Of a stretch of DNA of 64,000 bases, positions 27,025 to 35,517 are shown piece by piece. A model generated the notes under the pieces. It was given only the letters and a program-made list of their open reading frames with translations, searched no databases and was not told the origin of the DNA. The stretch comes from Haloferula sp. BvORR071 (GTDB lineage: Bacteria > Verrucomicrobiota > Verrucomicrobiia > Verrucomicrobiales > Akkermansiaceae): NCBI RefSeq assembly GCF_000739615.1, contig NZ_BATP01000030.1, positions 62,001-126,000 of the forward strand. The letters run 5' to 3'. The first letter of the stretch is position 1. Each line of letters begins with the position of its first letter. The position numbers and the translations under genes were made by a program.

Positions 27025-28035
27025 GTGAGCCCCGCCTTGGAAACCCTGCTGCTGCCTTTCTCCCGGGGAGAATTCACGGTGCCGAAGCAGGCCTTGTTTC
27101 TCGGCGCGGAACCCCACCCTGATCTCAAGGAGTGGCCCGAGGTCACCGGCTGGCAACCCTCCAAGCCACTCGCCGACGCTTGGGAGAAGGCGGGCTTCGG
27201 GCGAATGGAGCAAACCGGAGAAAGCTGGCCCTTGGTGATGCTGTTGCCCGGCAAGTCCCGCGAGGAAACCCTGGCGGCCTTCGCGCGCGGCTACGATTTG
27301 CTGAGGGACGGCGGTTCGCTGGTGGTGGCCATCGCCAATACCGCAGGTGCCGCACGCTTTGAGAAGGATTTGCAGGAGGTCGCCGGCAAGGTCGATTCGG
27401 TGCAGAAGCATAAGTGCCGCTGCTTCCGCGCGGTGAAGACCGCCGCTTGGAATGCGGCCACACTCGCGGAGTGGCGGCAGTTCGGCGAGCCCCGGCAGAT
27501 CCCAAGTACGGAATTCATCGTGGAAGCGGGGATCTTCAGCGCGGATCATATCGATCCGGGCTCAGCCCTGTTGGCGGAGCATCTGCCAGCGAATTTCCGC
27601 GGCAGCGTGGCAGACCTCGGCGCAGGCTGGGGCTTCCTCTCGCGGGCCGTGTTAGAGAAGAACCTGAAGCTGAAGGCGCTGCATCTCTACGAGGCAGACG
27701 CGCGGGCGCTGGCCTGTGCGCGCAAGAATCTTCCCGAAACCGCGGTGCCGATCGAATATCACTGGCACGACGTCAGCGCCGGCCTGCCTAACAAGTACGA
27801 GAACATCGTCATGAATCCGCCCTTCCACAGCGGGCAATCAACGGACATCTCCCTGGGCCGCGCCTTCCTCCGCACCGCGGCGGATTCACTGCGGACCGGC
27901 GGACGTTTGTTCATGGTCGCCAACCGCCAACTCCCCTACGAACCGGAGCTGGAACGCTTGGGCCTAGTCTGGCGCAAGGTGGCGGAAGATTCAGTCTATA
28001 AGGTGATTTTTGCGGAGAGGAGAATGCTGCGATGA
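27025..28035 (+). CDS. 16S rRNA m2G methyltransferase-like protein (RsmC-like)
   Basis: 336 residues, close to RsmC (343), which methylates G1207 of 16S rRNA. Two domains are present: a degenerate N-terminal methyltransferase-like half and a C-terminal SAM-binding half with DLGAGWGFLSRAVLE (motif I) and IVMNPPFHSG (the catalytic NPPF motif of N-methyltransferases acting on guanine). RlmG is a close alternative family. I prefer the GTG at 27025 (VSPALETLLLPFSRG) because it gives the expected N-terminus; a longer frame reaches 26941 but would run through the operator. The stop overlaps the ATG of rsuA (ATGA at 28032-28035). Confidence 0.8.
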   Translation: MSPALETLLLPFSRGEFTVPKQALFLGAEPHPDLKEWPEVTGWQPSKPLADAWEKAGFGRMEQTGESWPLVMLLPGKSREETLAAFARGYDLLRDGGSLVVAIANTAGAARFEKDLQEVAGKVDSVQKHKCRCFRAVKTAAWNAATLAEWRQFGEPRQIPSTEFIVEAGIFSADHIDPGSALLAEHLPANFRGSVADLGAGWGFLSRAVLEKNLKLKALHLYEADARALACARKNLPETAVPIEYHWHDVSAGLPNKYENIVMNPPFHSGQSTDISLGRAFLRTAADSLRTGGRLFMVANRQLPYEPELERLGLVWRKVAEDSVYKVIFAERRMLR

Positions 28036-28736
28036 AACTGGTGAAGCTATTGGCAAATCTGGGCTACGGCTCGCGCAGCGAGGTCAGCCGGCACCTGCGG
28101 AAGGGCCACGTGACGGATGTGAATGGCCGTGTCCTCGGCGAGAAGGACTTCCTTCCGCACGCGGAGATCCGCTTCCAAGGTGAGCCCTTGGACCCCGAGG
28201 GCCCTCTCACGCTGATGCTACACAAGCCGGAAGGCTATACCTGCAGCAGTGACGATCCGGGCAATATCATCTACGATCTCCTGCCCAACCGCTATGATCT
28301 CCGCAATCCCATGCTGAGTCCGGTCGGCCGCCTCGACAAGGACACCACCGGCTTGCTGCTGATGACCGATGACGGCCAATTGCTGCACCGCCTGATCAGC
28401 CCGAAGCACCACGTCCCGAAGACCTACCGCGTGACCCTCGACCGGGTCTTGGAAGGCCACGAGCAGGGACTCTTCGCCAGCGGCGAACTGGTGCTGCGCG
28501 GCGAGGACAAGCCATTGCTACCCGCCAAGATGGAAGCCATCTCGGAGAAGGAAGCCTTCATCACACTGGAGGAGGGCCGCTACCACCAGGTGCGCCGGAT
28601 GTTCGCCGCAGCGGGTAATCACGTGGTCGCATTGAAACGGATCAGTATCGGCGAACTGCTCCTCCCCGACGATCTCGACGAAGGCGAATGGAAGATCCTC
28701 TCGCCCGAAGAGATCGCCCTAGCGAAAGGCAAGTGA
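28032..28736 (+). CDS. rsuA: 16S rRNA pseudouridine(516) synthase
   Basis: 234 residues, the RsuA size (231 in E. coli). An N-terminal S4 RNA-binding domain (KLVKLLANLGYGSRSEVSRH) precedes the catalytic domain with GRLDKDTTGLLLMTDDG, whose Asp is the nucleophile, and the C-terminal GRYHQVRRMFAAAGNHV motif. It isomerises a uridine in 16S rRNA. RsuA, RluB, RluE and RluF share these motifs, so the exact target is less certain than the activity. It is translationally coupled to the rsmC-like gene. Confidence 0.88.
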   Translation: MKLVKLLANLGYGSRSEVSRHLRKGHVTDVNGRVLGEKDFLPHAEIRFQGEPLDPEGPLTLMLHKPEGYTCSSDDPGNIIYDLLPNRYDLRNPMLSPVGRLDKDTTGLLLMTDDGQLLHRLISPKHHVPKTYRVTLDRVLEGHEQGLFASGELVLRGEDKPLLPAKMEAISEKEAFITLEEGRYHQVRRMFAAAGNHVVALKRISIGELLLPDDLDEGEWKILSPEEIALAKGK

Positions 28737-28746
28737 TCCAATCGAC

Positions 28747-28773
28747 GCGGCGCAGCCGCCTTGGACTGCGCGC
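28747..28773 (+). repeat. GCGGCGCAGCCGC-type repeat end, copy 1
   Basis: GCGGCGCAGCCGCC followed by TTGGACTGCGCGC. It matches the left end of the element at 52491 (GCGGCGCAGCCGCTTTTGGAGTGCGCGC) with small differences, and a further relative lies at 28968-28995. Confidence 0.6.
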
Positions 28774-28967
28774 AACCTTGTTGCCGCTTTCGGCAGGCAA
28801 CCCTGTTGCCGTGAAGCACCGGAGAATTTCCACCTCACCGGAGATTTCCCCCAAGCCCACCTCAGCGGCCCTCCGCTCGTAGCGGAGCGGCTGCGCCGTT
28901 CGGCAGAGTGAGTCCGTCCCAAAAGACCGCCATGATGAAAAGCTGACACACGGACACCGCCATGAAA

Positions 28968-28995
28968 GCGGCACAGCCGCCCTCGGACTGCTGCG
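28968..28995 (+). repeat. GCGGCGCAGCCGC-type repeat end, copy 2
   Basis: GCGGCACAGCCGCC followed by CTCGGACTGCTGCG, a slightly diverged relative of copy 1. The core GCGGC-xCA-GCCGC can form a five-base-pair hairpin. Confidence 0.55.
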
Positions 28996-29131
28996 ATAAT
29001 TCGCAGCTCTCGAATGCAGGGAGAGGCATGCTCAACTCACGGGTCCGAATCGATCCTCACTCGCTTGCTTTCATCTTGCCACCCCCTCGAACTGCTACAC
29101 CGCAGTTCCTAGTCTGCATGCCAGACGATTT

Positions 29132-31060
29132 CTACAACACCTCCCAAACAGCAACAAACTCGCGGGCCTGCGCGGGATCATTAATCAGAATCACGCCACC
29201 CTGTAGCGAACCCCCGCCCTCAGGAATCTCCTCCCGCCCCTTGCGCAGAATCCGAAAACGCCCCTGGCGATTCGGAGCCGACTTCTGCAGAAGCTCCAGC
29301 GCAACACGCCCCATCGTCATGCGAACGTTGAGCTCGACCACATGCTTCAGCGCCAGCGGGCCATCCGCCCTGCGGTAAACCATCGCATCAACCCCCAGCG
29401 GCCCAACATAACCGGGGAGCAGCTCCGCAAAGACCGCGGGGATCTTCTCCTGATACCAGGCCATGACCTGGGCATCGCGGTGCAAGAAGGCCGCAACTTC
29501 AGGATCGAGCATACTCGCCCACTTCGGCGAAACACGCGTACCCAGGAAGCGACCGGCCGCATCATTGTCCATCAGCGTTAATCCGATCAACTCCGCACAC
29601 CCACCCGCATCCATCTCATAAAGCGCGGAAAAATCGATCACCCGCTCCAGCCAAGGCTCAATGATCACACAGCCATGCGCCGCGATCGTATTCGCCAGCC
29701 AATTGCGCGTCGCCTCGATCGGACTCTCACGATTGATGCGCCTATGCCCGCGCCCCGCATGAGCAAAGGGTGCCTTGGCCAGTGCCTGACCACTGAGAAG
29801 CAGGGCATCGATGGCCGACTGCGCCTCCTCCACCGAACGGCAAACACATCCGCGCTCCATGAGACCAAGCCGTTCCTCCAAGCGGATCCCGATCTCCTTC
29901 GAAAACCAATCGCGCGGTGCCTCACGCCACTGCCACGCCACACCCGCCGAAACCTCGGCAGCCAGTGGCTTGAGATAGCGACCGGCATCCGGCGACCACG
30001 CCCATGGCCTGAGCCCACCGAGCTTGCGGCCCCGCAGCTCGTCCACCGTCGCAATCTCCGGAAGCTCAAAGCCAGCCCGCTTCAAATTCATCAGATGCTC
30101 GTGACCGGGCCGTTTGCGCAACAGCGCCACGTCATCCTTCCGGCACCAAGTCGCAATCAGCATCTCCAGATCCTCCGCCAAGGCCACCGCCGTCTTGTCC
30201 GGCTGATGGCGATCGGACATCGCATACGACTCCGCCGATGGATTGAACCAATGCACCACCGGCGTCCGCCCCCGCGATTGCTCGCTGACCTCAAGATGGC
30301 GGATAAAGTCCTCATCCAATCCCGCGAGCCGTCGACCCTCCACGTTGAAGGGCGCCAAGCCCTTCGCACGGTTCGGCGTGAGCGGAAACACCAGCGCCTT
30401 GCTGTAGGCTTGCCAGTCACTGCTTCCCCGCTCTTTCCAGTGACGGAACCACTTCAAGCCATGCCCGACATGGCCGATCTCGTCCTGATAGATCTTCTCC
30501 AGGACCGCCGCGGTCGCGGTGTCCCCGACTTGCCGGAAGAGCCCGGCATAATGCTTCGAGAAATCAAGATTCGCCTGCTCAAAGGTCAGGTTCAGCCGCG
30601 TGACGAAATCCACCGGCGTCTCCATCGGCGCGATGAGGCGCCAGAAGTAATCATTCACCGGCAGCTCGCCGAACTGGATCCCGCACTCCCGCATCCGCCG
30701 CACATACATCAGCGTGTGCATCTGCTCCTCGCGCATCGCGGCATAGACCCCGGCGCGATATTCCGCAGGCGCATCGGGAAACTTCAGCAGCACCAGCGCC
30801 ATCAGCTCCGCCGCGAGCAGCTCGTGATTCGCCAGGAAATGCAGCATCACGCCGCGCTCCCGGTCATCATCGAGCCGGTGAATCCCCGGGAAGTCCACTC
30901 GCACACCCTTCGCATTGATCCGCAGCTCCTGCGGTCGCCCCGGCTTCTCCGGCGTGAGGATCGCAGCCCCCGGCGCATCATCCGCAAGCTGCGCCGGCGC
31001 AAGCAGCAGCTTCTCCTCCAGCGTTTCCGCAAAAAGAAGTCGTTCCGCTGCTTCCCGCAT
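29132..31060 (-). CDS. Ferritin-like (DUF455-type) and ATP-grasp-like fusion protein
   Basis: 642 residues. Residues 1-260 look like the ferritin-like DUF455 family: candidate di-metal ligands are E80, E112 and H115 (EEQMH), E161 (TFEQ), and E194 and H197 (QDEIGHVGHG). A linker (about 260-390) leads to a C-terminal region with ATP-grasp features: a KAPFAHAGRGHR loop, IIEPWLERVIDFSALYEMD, and VELNVRMTMGRVALELL, where ExNxR would bind magnesium. The function is unknown; a ligase that works on a metal-related or peptide substrate is only a guess. I prefer the ATG at 31060; a GTG at 31066 is in frame. It lies 51 bases after the stop of the next gene upstream on the same strand. Confidence 0.78.
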   Translation of the reverse strand: MREAAERLLFAETLEEKLLLAPAQLADDAPGAAILTPEKPGRPQELRINAKGVRVDFPGIHRLDDDRERGVMLHFLANHELLAAELMALVLLKFPDAPAEYRAGVYAAMREEQMHTLMYVRRMRECGIQFGELPVNDYFWRLIAPMETPVDFVTRLNLTFEQANLDFSKHYAGLFRQVGDTATAAVLEKIYQDEIGHVGHGLKWFRHWKERGSSDWQAYSKALVFPLTPNRAKGLAPFNVEGRRLAGLDEDFIRHLEVSEQSRGRTPVVHWFNPSAESYAMSDRHQPDKTAVALAEDLEMLIATWCRKDDVALLRKRPGHEHLMNLKRAGFELPEIATVDELRGRKLGGLRPWAWSPDAGRYLKPLAAEVSAGVAWQWREAPRDWFSKEIGIRLEERLGLMERGCVCRSVEEAQSAIDALLLSGQALAKAPFAHAGRGHRRINRESPIEATRNWLANTIAAHGCVIIEPWLERVIDFSALYEMDAGGCAELIGLTLMDNDAAGRFLGTRVSPKWASMLDPEVAAFLHRDAQVMAWYQEKIPAVFAELLPGYVGPLGVDAMVYRRADGPLALKHVVELNVRMTMGRVALELLQKSAPNRQGRFRILRKGREEIPEGGGSLQGGVILINDPAQAREFVAVWEVL

Positions 31061-31111
31061 CTGCACGCGGGAGAGAATGCCGGGCAGAGCGAGGGATGGA
31101 AGCCCAAGCCG

Positions 31112-31654
31112 TCAATGCGTCTGCATTACCGGCGCCGGCCTGGATTCGATCAGCTTGCCGGCGGGATCGAGCTTCAGGCGGAAGTAGCGGCGGAAGAGTG
31201 TGACCCCGCCTTCATATTCACCCACTCCCCAGAAGATATCCACGGTTCGCGCACCGCTCTCGGGATCAGTGGAAATACTGACGCCGGTATCCAGCTCTGC
31301 CCCCTGCCCTGCCAGATCCAGCAAAGCCTGGAAGTCCGCAATGGAGGCACCTGCCTTCAAACGCGCGGCGATCTCCAGCAAGTTCCTTTGCAGCGCTTTT
31401 TGGAGCGCCGAAATCCTCTCTCGCCGGTGCTCGAATGCCGCATCAGGCGCGACACCGCGCTTAATCTTCGGGGCGGCTGCGTTCTGCGCATCGACCATAC
31501 CCTGGAACTCTCCCTCCTTTTTTGTGAGACGCTTCACCGAGCCCACTGCGGATTCTGTCAGCTCGGCATGGCTTTGAACTTTAGCTTCAGGCTCAGCGGC
31601 GAACAAGGTGAAGCCCATCAACATCAGCACAGCCGTGATCCAAGCCCTTTTCAT
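31112..31654 (-). CDS. Small secreted protein of unknown function
   Basis: 180 residues with a clear signal peptide (KRAWITAVLMLMGFTLFAAE, likely cut after the last Ala). The mature part is charged and helical to about residue 105, then has a more strand-like C-terminus (VDIFWGVGEYEGGVTLFRRYF). No family recognised. It sits between the ferritin-like/ATP-grasp gene and rlmN on the same strand with gaps of about 50-60 bases, so the three may be co-transcribed. Confidence 0.8.
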   Translation of the reverse strand: MKRAWITAVLMLMGFTLFAAEPEAKVQSHAELTESAVGSVKRLTKKEGEFQGMVDAQNAAAPKIKRGVAPDAAFEHRRERISALQKALQRNLLEIAARLKAGASIADFQALLDLAGQGAELDTGVSISTDPESGARTVDIFWGVGEYEGGVTLFRRYFRLKLDPAGKLIESRPAPVMQTH

Positions 31655-31715
31655 TGCTCCCGGCTAAGGGAACGGCAGTCGAATTCAAGTGGTTTCCGGG
31701 AGTCCACCGGCGAAT

Positions 31716-32798
31716 TCACACAGCCTTCACTTTCAGCTTCTCCGCCTTCAACTGCCCGCAACCCGCCGCCACATCAATCCCGCGGCGCTGGCGGAAGGTG
31801 CAGGGGAAGCCGGCATCCAGCAGGATGCGTTGGAACTCGAAGCCGGATGACTCCGCGGCGGCGGTGCCAGCGAAGCCATTGGTCGGATTCAGCGGAATGA
31901 GATTCACATGCCCATCGATGCCCTCAAGCAAGGCCGCCAAACGGCGTGCGGTATCCGGCGAATCATTCTTCCCCGCGATCAGCGTCCACTCGAAGAAGAT
32001 CCGCTTGCCCGTGATCGCGCCATACTCGCGGCACGCTGCGATCAATTCCGCCAGCGACCACTTCTTGCTCGCAGGCACCAGCGCCGAGCGCTCCTCCTCC
32101 GTTGATCCATGCAGGCTCACCGCCAGGCGGTAGGGATGCCCTTCATTCGCCAGGCGCAAAATTCCAGGTACGACACCCACCGTACTAATCGAAATCCGCG
32201 ACGGCCCGATGCCGATCCCGCGAACATTCGAAATGATCTCCAGTGCGCGGATCACCGAGTCGAAGTTGTGCAGCGGCTCGCCCATGCCCATCAGCACAAG
32301 GTTCCGCAAGCGCCGCCCCGGCATGGTCGCCTCCAGCACACGCCGCGCATGCAAGACCTGCGCCACGATCTCGCCCGGCCGCAAGTGCCGCACAAAACCC
32401 ATCTGGCCCGTCGCGCAGAAAACGCAACCCATCGCGCAACCCGCCTGCGTGCTCACGCAGGCAGTGTGGCGGCCATCATAGCCCATCAGCACCGTCTCGG
32501 TCGTCTGACCGTCGCGCTGCTTGAGCAGGAACTTGCGGGTCATCCCGTCACTGCTGTGCGTCTCGCTCACCACCTCCGGTGCATCTAGAAAGAAGGCCTT
32601 GCCCTCGCCCACATGGTCCTGCACCCAGCGCTTCAGCGGTGGCGAGAAATCACGAGCGGCAAGATCGAGCTCGTTTTCGCGTTGCAGGGCCCGCCACAGC
32701 GCCTTGGCGTGGTGCGGATTGATGCCTGCCGCCGACAAATGGCCCGCGATCTCGCCGAGCGCGAGATCGTGCAGGGATTGGGGCGGCACCGGAGTCAT
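31716..32798 (-). CDS. rlmN: 23S rRNA (adenine(2503)-C(2))-methyltransferase
   Basis: 360 residues, the usual RlmN length. It is a radical-SAM enzyme that methylates C2 of A2503 in 23S rRNA (and A37 of some tRNAs). The cluster cysteines are C121, C125 and C128 (CAMGCVFC). The C-terminal methyl-carrying cysteine is at about 347 in RRGIDVAAGCGQL, matching the conserved E. coli C355. The ATG at 32798 gives MTPVPPQSLHDLALGEIAGHL, a normal start; the upstream frame to 32924 is not needed. No good Shine-Dalgarno site is visible. Confidence 0.95.
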   Translation of the reverse strand: MTPVPPQSLHDLALGEIAGHLSAAGINPHHAKALWRALQRENELDLAARDFSPPLKRWVQDHVGEGKAFFLDAPEVVSETHSSDGMTRKFLLKQRDGQTTETVLMGYDGRHTACVSTQAGCAMGCVFCATGQMGFVRHLRPGEIVAQVLHARRVLEATMPGRRLRNLVLMGMGEPLHNFDSVIRALEIISNVRGIGIGPSRISISTVGVVPGILRLANEGHPYRLAVSLHGSTEEERSALVPASKKWSLAELIAACREYGAITGKRIFFEWTLIAGKNDSPDTARRLAALLEGIDGHVNLIPLNPTNGFAGTAAAESSGFEFQRILLDAGFPCTFRQRRGIDVAAGCGQLKAEKLKVKAV

Positions 32799-32926
32799 GG
32801 TCGCGGGAGGCAAGCAAAGCGCCCGGGTGGTATCAATCCCAATGCCGCAGGCGACCCCGGATCGCAGCCGCAGAAAATCCGCGTTTTTCCCGTCCGCTTT
32901 CCACAGCTGGTTCCGAATGAACACTG

Positions 32927-32950
32927 AAGAGCCTTAAAAAGGCTCTTTTT
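32927..32950 (+). terminator. Terminator-like hairpin with no gene in front
   Basis: AAGAGCC-(TTAAAAA)-GGCTCTT followed by a run of T residues: a textbook intrinsic terminator in plus orientation. It lies between rlmN (minus strand) and the metalloprotease gene (plus strand), where no plus-strand gene is annotated. A six-codon frame (ATG to TAA, 32917-32937) runs into the hairpin. It may end a small RNA or an antisense transcript of rlmN. Confidence 0.6.
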
Positions 32951-32970
32951 CTCCCGCCTCACCGGGTCGG

Positions 32971-33035
32971 CGGCCGATTTTAGATAAATTTCATCAAATT
33001 TTTATACAAATTATGCCGGTTATGTCGTTTCTCCC
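32971..33035 (+). promoter_or_regulatory. AT-rich probable promoter region of the SHD1 metalloprotease
   Basis: An AT-rich island (TTTTAGATAAATTTCATC, then AAATTTTTATACAAATTAT) in an otherwise GC-rich area, 40-100 bases before the ATG at 33074. TATACA at 33003-33008 is the best -10-like hexamer; no convincing -35 hexamer is visible. Confidence 0.35.
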
Positions 33036-33073
33036 GGCCCCACCAAACCCGCCTGCCTGCCTTTTGTTCCCGC

Positions 33074-34291
33074 ATGAGACCCAAAGTTCACCCCTCCGTT
33101 CTTCTCGCCGCCGTCTTTATTTTCAGTGTTCCGGGCACGGCGCGGACCTGGACCGACACACAAGGAAGAACCCTTGATGCCTCGCTGGTAAAATCCAGCG
33201 ACAGCGAGGTCACGCTCCAATTGGACTCCAACCATAAGGTTGTGACCTTGCCGCTGAGCCGCCTTTCCCAAGCCGATGTCGACTTCATCAAGTCCGAGTC
33301 CAAGAAGTCCACAGCCGGCGACAAGACCTCGGCCCCGGACAGCGAACTCAATTTCGAAGCCCCCTGGCCAAAGGCGATCCACTTCGACGAGGACCCGGAG
33401 ATCCAGACCGTGGAAGAGGACAAGGAGAAGAAGCACTTCGTGTATGAAAGCACGAACTACCGCTTCACTTCCGACGTGCGGCTGGCCCAGTCCGTGGTGA
33501 AGGGCTTCGCCGTGATGTTCGAGTCCACCTACCTGTATTGCCGGGCGCTGCCGCTGGCAATCTCGGGCGGCGGCAAAACCGCCGGGAAGTACCAGATCCT
33601 GCTCTTCGAGTCCCATGACGATTACGTGAAGGCAGGCGGCCCGCCCTCAAGCGCGGGCGTCTTTGTCAGCGGCAAGAATGTGGTGATGGTGCCGCTCACC
33701 AGCCTCGGGGTGCGACAGATGGGCAGCGGCTACATTCTGGACCGCGACAAGGCCAACGGAACCCTGGTGCACGAGTTGACCCACCAGCTCACGCCCGAGT
33801 CTTATTTCAAGGCGGGCGCGCTGGGTTGGTTCAGTGAGGGGCTCGCCGAGTATGCGACGGCGACGCCCTACCGCGCCGGGGTCTTCAAGGTGAAGTCGAA
33901 TTTCGACGACATCGTGGCCTACGCCACCGCCTACGGGAAGGACAGCACCCATGGCCGGGCCCTGGGCGAGAAGATCAAGGCACCGGCACTGAAGGATTTC
34001 CTCACCATGTCCTATGCCCAGTTCGCAGGCCCGTCGGGAAACTTCAACTACGGCTTCGGCCTGCTCCTGACCACCTACTTCCTGCATCTCGATGGCGAGG
34101 GTGACGGATCACGGATCAAGCAGTTCCTGATGGCGCTGCGCGCCGGCAAGTCAGGTCAGGATGCCTTGGCAATCCTGCTTGATGGCCGCAGCTACAAGCA
34201 ACTCGAGGACGATATCTCGAAAGCTTGGAAGAAGAAGCGGGTGGACATCGAATTCGCCGGCGCTAGCTCAAGCACCACCGACGACGGCTAG
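33074..34291 (+). CDS. Secreted SHD1-domain zinc metalloprotease (gluzincin type)
   Basis: 405 residues. Signal peptide at 1-23 (VHPSVLLAAVFIFSVPGTA). Residues about 24-75 form an SHD1-like domain (RTWTDTQGRTLDASLVK ending in LPLSRLSQADVDFI), a module common in planctomycete and verrucomicrobial secreted proteins. The catalytic part has H233-E234-L-T-H237 (LVHELTHQ) and E255 in WFSEGLAEY 18 residues later, a gluzincin zinc site. It is probably an exported protease or a protease-like protein; the substrate is unknown. The stop overlaps the convergent HupE/UreJ-like gene by 24 bases (34268-34291). Confidence 0.85.
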   Translation: MRPKVHPSVLLAAVFIFSVPGTARTWTDTQGRTLDASLVKSSDSEVTLQLDSNHKVVTLPLSRLSQADVDFIKSESKKSTAGDKTSAPDSELNFEAPWPKAIHFDEDPEIQTVEEDKEKKHFVYESTNYRFTSDVRLAQSVVKGFAVMFESTYLYCRALPLAISGGGKTAGKYQILLFESHDDYVKAGGPPSSAGVFVSGKNVVMVPLTSLGVRQMGSGYILDRDKANGTLVHELTHQLTPESYFKAGALGWFSEGLAEYATATPYRAGVFKVKSNFDDIVAYATAYGKDSTHGRALGEKIKAPALKDFLTMSYAQFAGPSGNFNYGFGLLLTTYFLHLDGEGDGSRIKQFLMALRAGKSGQDALAILLDGRSYKQLEDDISKAWKKKRVDIEFAGASSSTTDDG

Positions 34292-35422
34292 CCAGCCGAC
34301 CCGCTCCACGAACCAGAAGAGGCCGGCCAAGGCGAGCGCGACGCAGCTCCAGCGCCGGAAATGCGGCCATGCCTTGCTGCGGTGCCAACCCATCGTGAGC
34401 AGCCAAGCCGCCAAGAGGACCAGCACTTGGCCCGCCTCGACCCCGAGATTCGCCGCGAGGAGGGACACCAGAAATCCTTCTCCCGGGTGAATCCAAGTGG
34501 ATAGCGCGCCGGCAAAGCCGAGACCGTGGACGAGCCCGAAAAAGAAGACGAGAATCAAGCGCCAGGGCCGGGCCTCGGAGATAAAGAGATTTTCCACCGC
34601 GAGCGCGGCGATGCTAAGCGCGATCGCCGGCTCGACCAAGCTGGCCGGTACTGTCACCCAGCCAGCGGAGGCCAAGCCCAGGGTGATCGTATGCGCGGCG
34701 GTAAAGGCAAGCGACTGCGTAAGCAAGGGGCGCCAGCGGCGCTGCAGGAGGAAGATTCCCAGTACAAAGAAGATGTGGTCGAGGCCATCCGGCACCACAT
34801 GCAAGAGGCCTTGGGTGAAAGCTAGCCCCACAGGATGGTGGCTCTCTTCCGCAGGCGCCGCCGGTCCACCGCTCACCAACTCCATCTCGCTGCCGGGAGC
34901 GACACTGAGATAGCGGCTCTCCCCGCCATCTTGGCCAGGCAACTTCACCACCAGAGTAGGATGATCGCCGCCCGCCATGGCCACTCTTACAGCGCCGTTC
35001 TCAGGCGCCGCGGGCTCAATCAGCACGTGGAAGTAGGCACCATCATTGAGTAGCGAGGGAAAATCCGGCGGCACCGATTGGAAGTCAGGAAACGAAACTT
35101 TCCACTCGACCGGCCCTCGCTCTGTGCGGAAGGCGAGCGCTCTCCGCAGGTAGGATTCCGCTTCTTTGCAGAGCCGGCGATGCTCGGATTCGGGTAGCTT
35201 GGCCAGCCAGTCGCGGGTTGGTTGTGGAGCGGCGAGATCGCTTCTCGCGGCCGGATCGGCGTAACCGGCGTCGAATAGGATCTCTACCTTCCACGCGCCC
35301 TCACCACCGCTGAGTTCCCCATAAAGCTGCGATACCGTGTGGCCGGTCAAGCGTGTGACGGACGCTACCAGCAGGCACAGCACGACCAATACAAGGCCCG
35401 GTTTGGAGTGAGAGCGGATCAA
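34268..35422 (-). CDS. HupE/UreJ-like membrane protein
   Basis: 384 residues. A signal-like hydrophobic N-terminus ([19 protein letters not shown]) precedes a soluble domain of about 170 residues. A C-terminal multi-span block follows with motifs of the HupE/UreJ group: [49 protein letters not shown] and [15 protein letters not shown]. Members are putative metal (nickel or cobalt) transporters, and the conserved His and Asp residues in the spans fit that. The start is a TTG at 35422, the only standard start before the signal sequence. No urease or hydrogenase genes are nearby. Confidence 0.8.
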   Translation of the reverse strand: MIRSHSKPGLVLVVLCLLVASVTRLTGHTVSQLYGELSGGEGAWKVEILFDAGYADPAARSDLAAPQPTRDWLAKLPESEHRRLCKEAESYLRRALAFRTERGPVEWKVSFPDFQSVPPDFPSLLNDGAYFHVLIEPAAPENGAVRVAMAGGDHPTLVVKLPGQDGGESRYLSVAPGSEMELVSGGPAAPAEESHHPVGLAFTQGLLHVVPDGLDHIFFVLGIFLLQRRWRPLLTQSLAFTAAHTITLGLASAGWVTVPASLVEPAIALSIAALAVENLFISEARPWRLILVFFFGLVHGLGFAGALSTWIHPGEGFLVSLLAANLGVEAGQVLVLLAAWLLTMGWHRSKAWPHFRRWSCVALALAGLFWFVERVGWLAVVGGA

Positions 35423-35517
35423 CGGAGCGATGCTTTAGCCACTTTCGAAACTCATTCCAGAGCTTTAAGCCGCTTCTTGCTTCCCAAGACCCGTGGCGGG
35501 CGACATTCATTCCCGGC

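Larger units (their letters stand above)
28737..29131. other. Gene-free interval with hairpins and repeat ends
   Basis: No convincing coding frame. It contains two copies of the GCGGC(G/A)CAGCCGC end repeat (28747-28773 and 28968-28995), a hairpin CTCCGCT-CGT-AGCGGAG at 28871-28887, and a short direct repeat of CACCGGAGA at about 28817 and 28836. It separates the convergent rsuA and ferritin-like genes. No clear T-tract terminator is present. Confidence 0.6.

Noticed and set aside
29675..31900. A 741-residue plus-strand frame across the ferritin-like and small secreted genes
   Set aside because: It crosses two convincing minus-strand genes and has no recognisable domain; Arg/His/Pro/Leu-rich composition typical of antisense frames.
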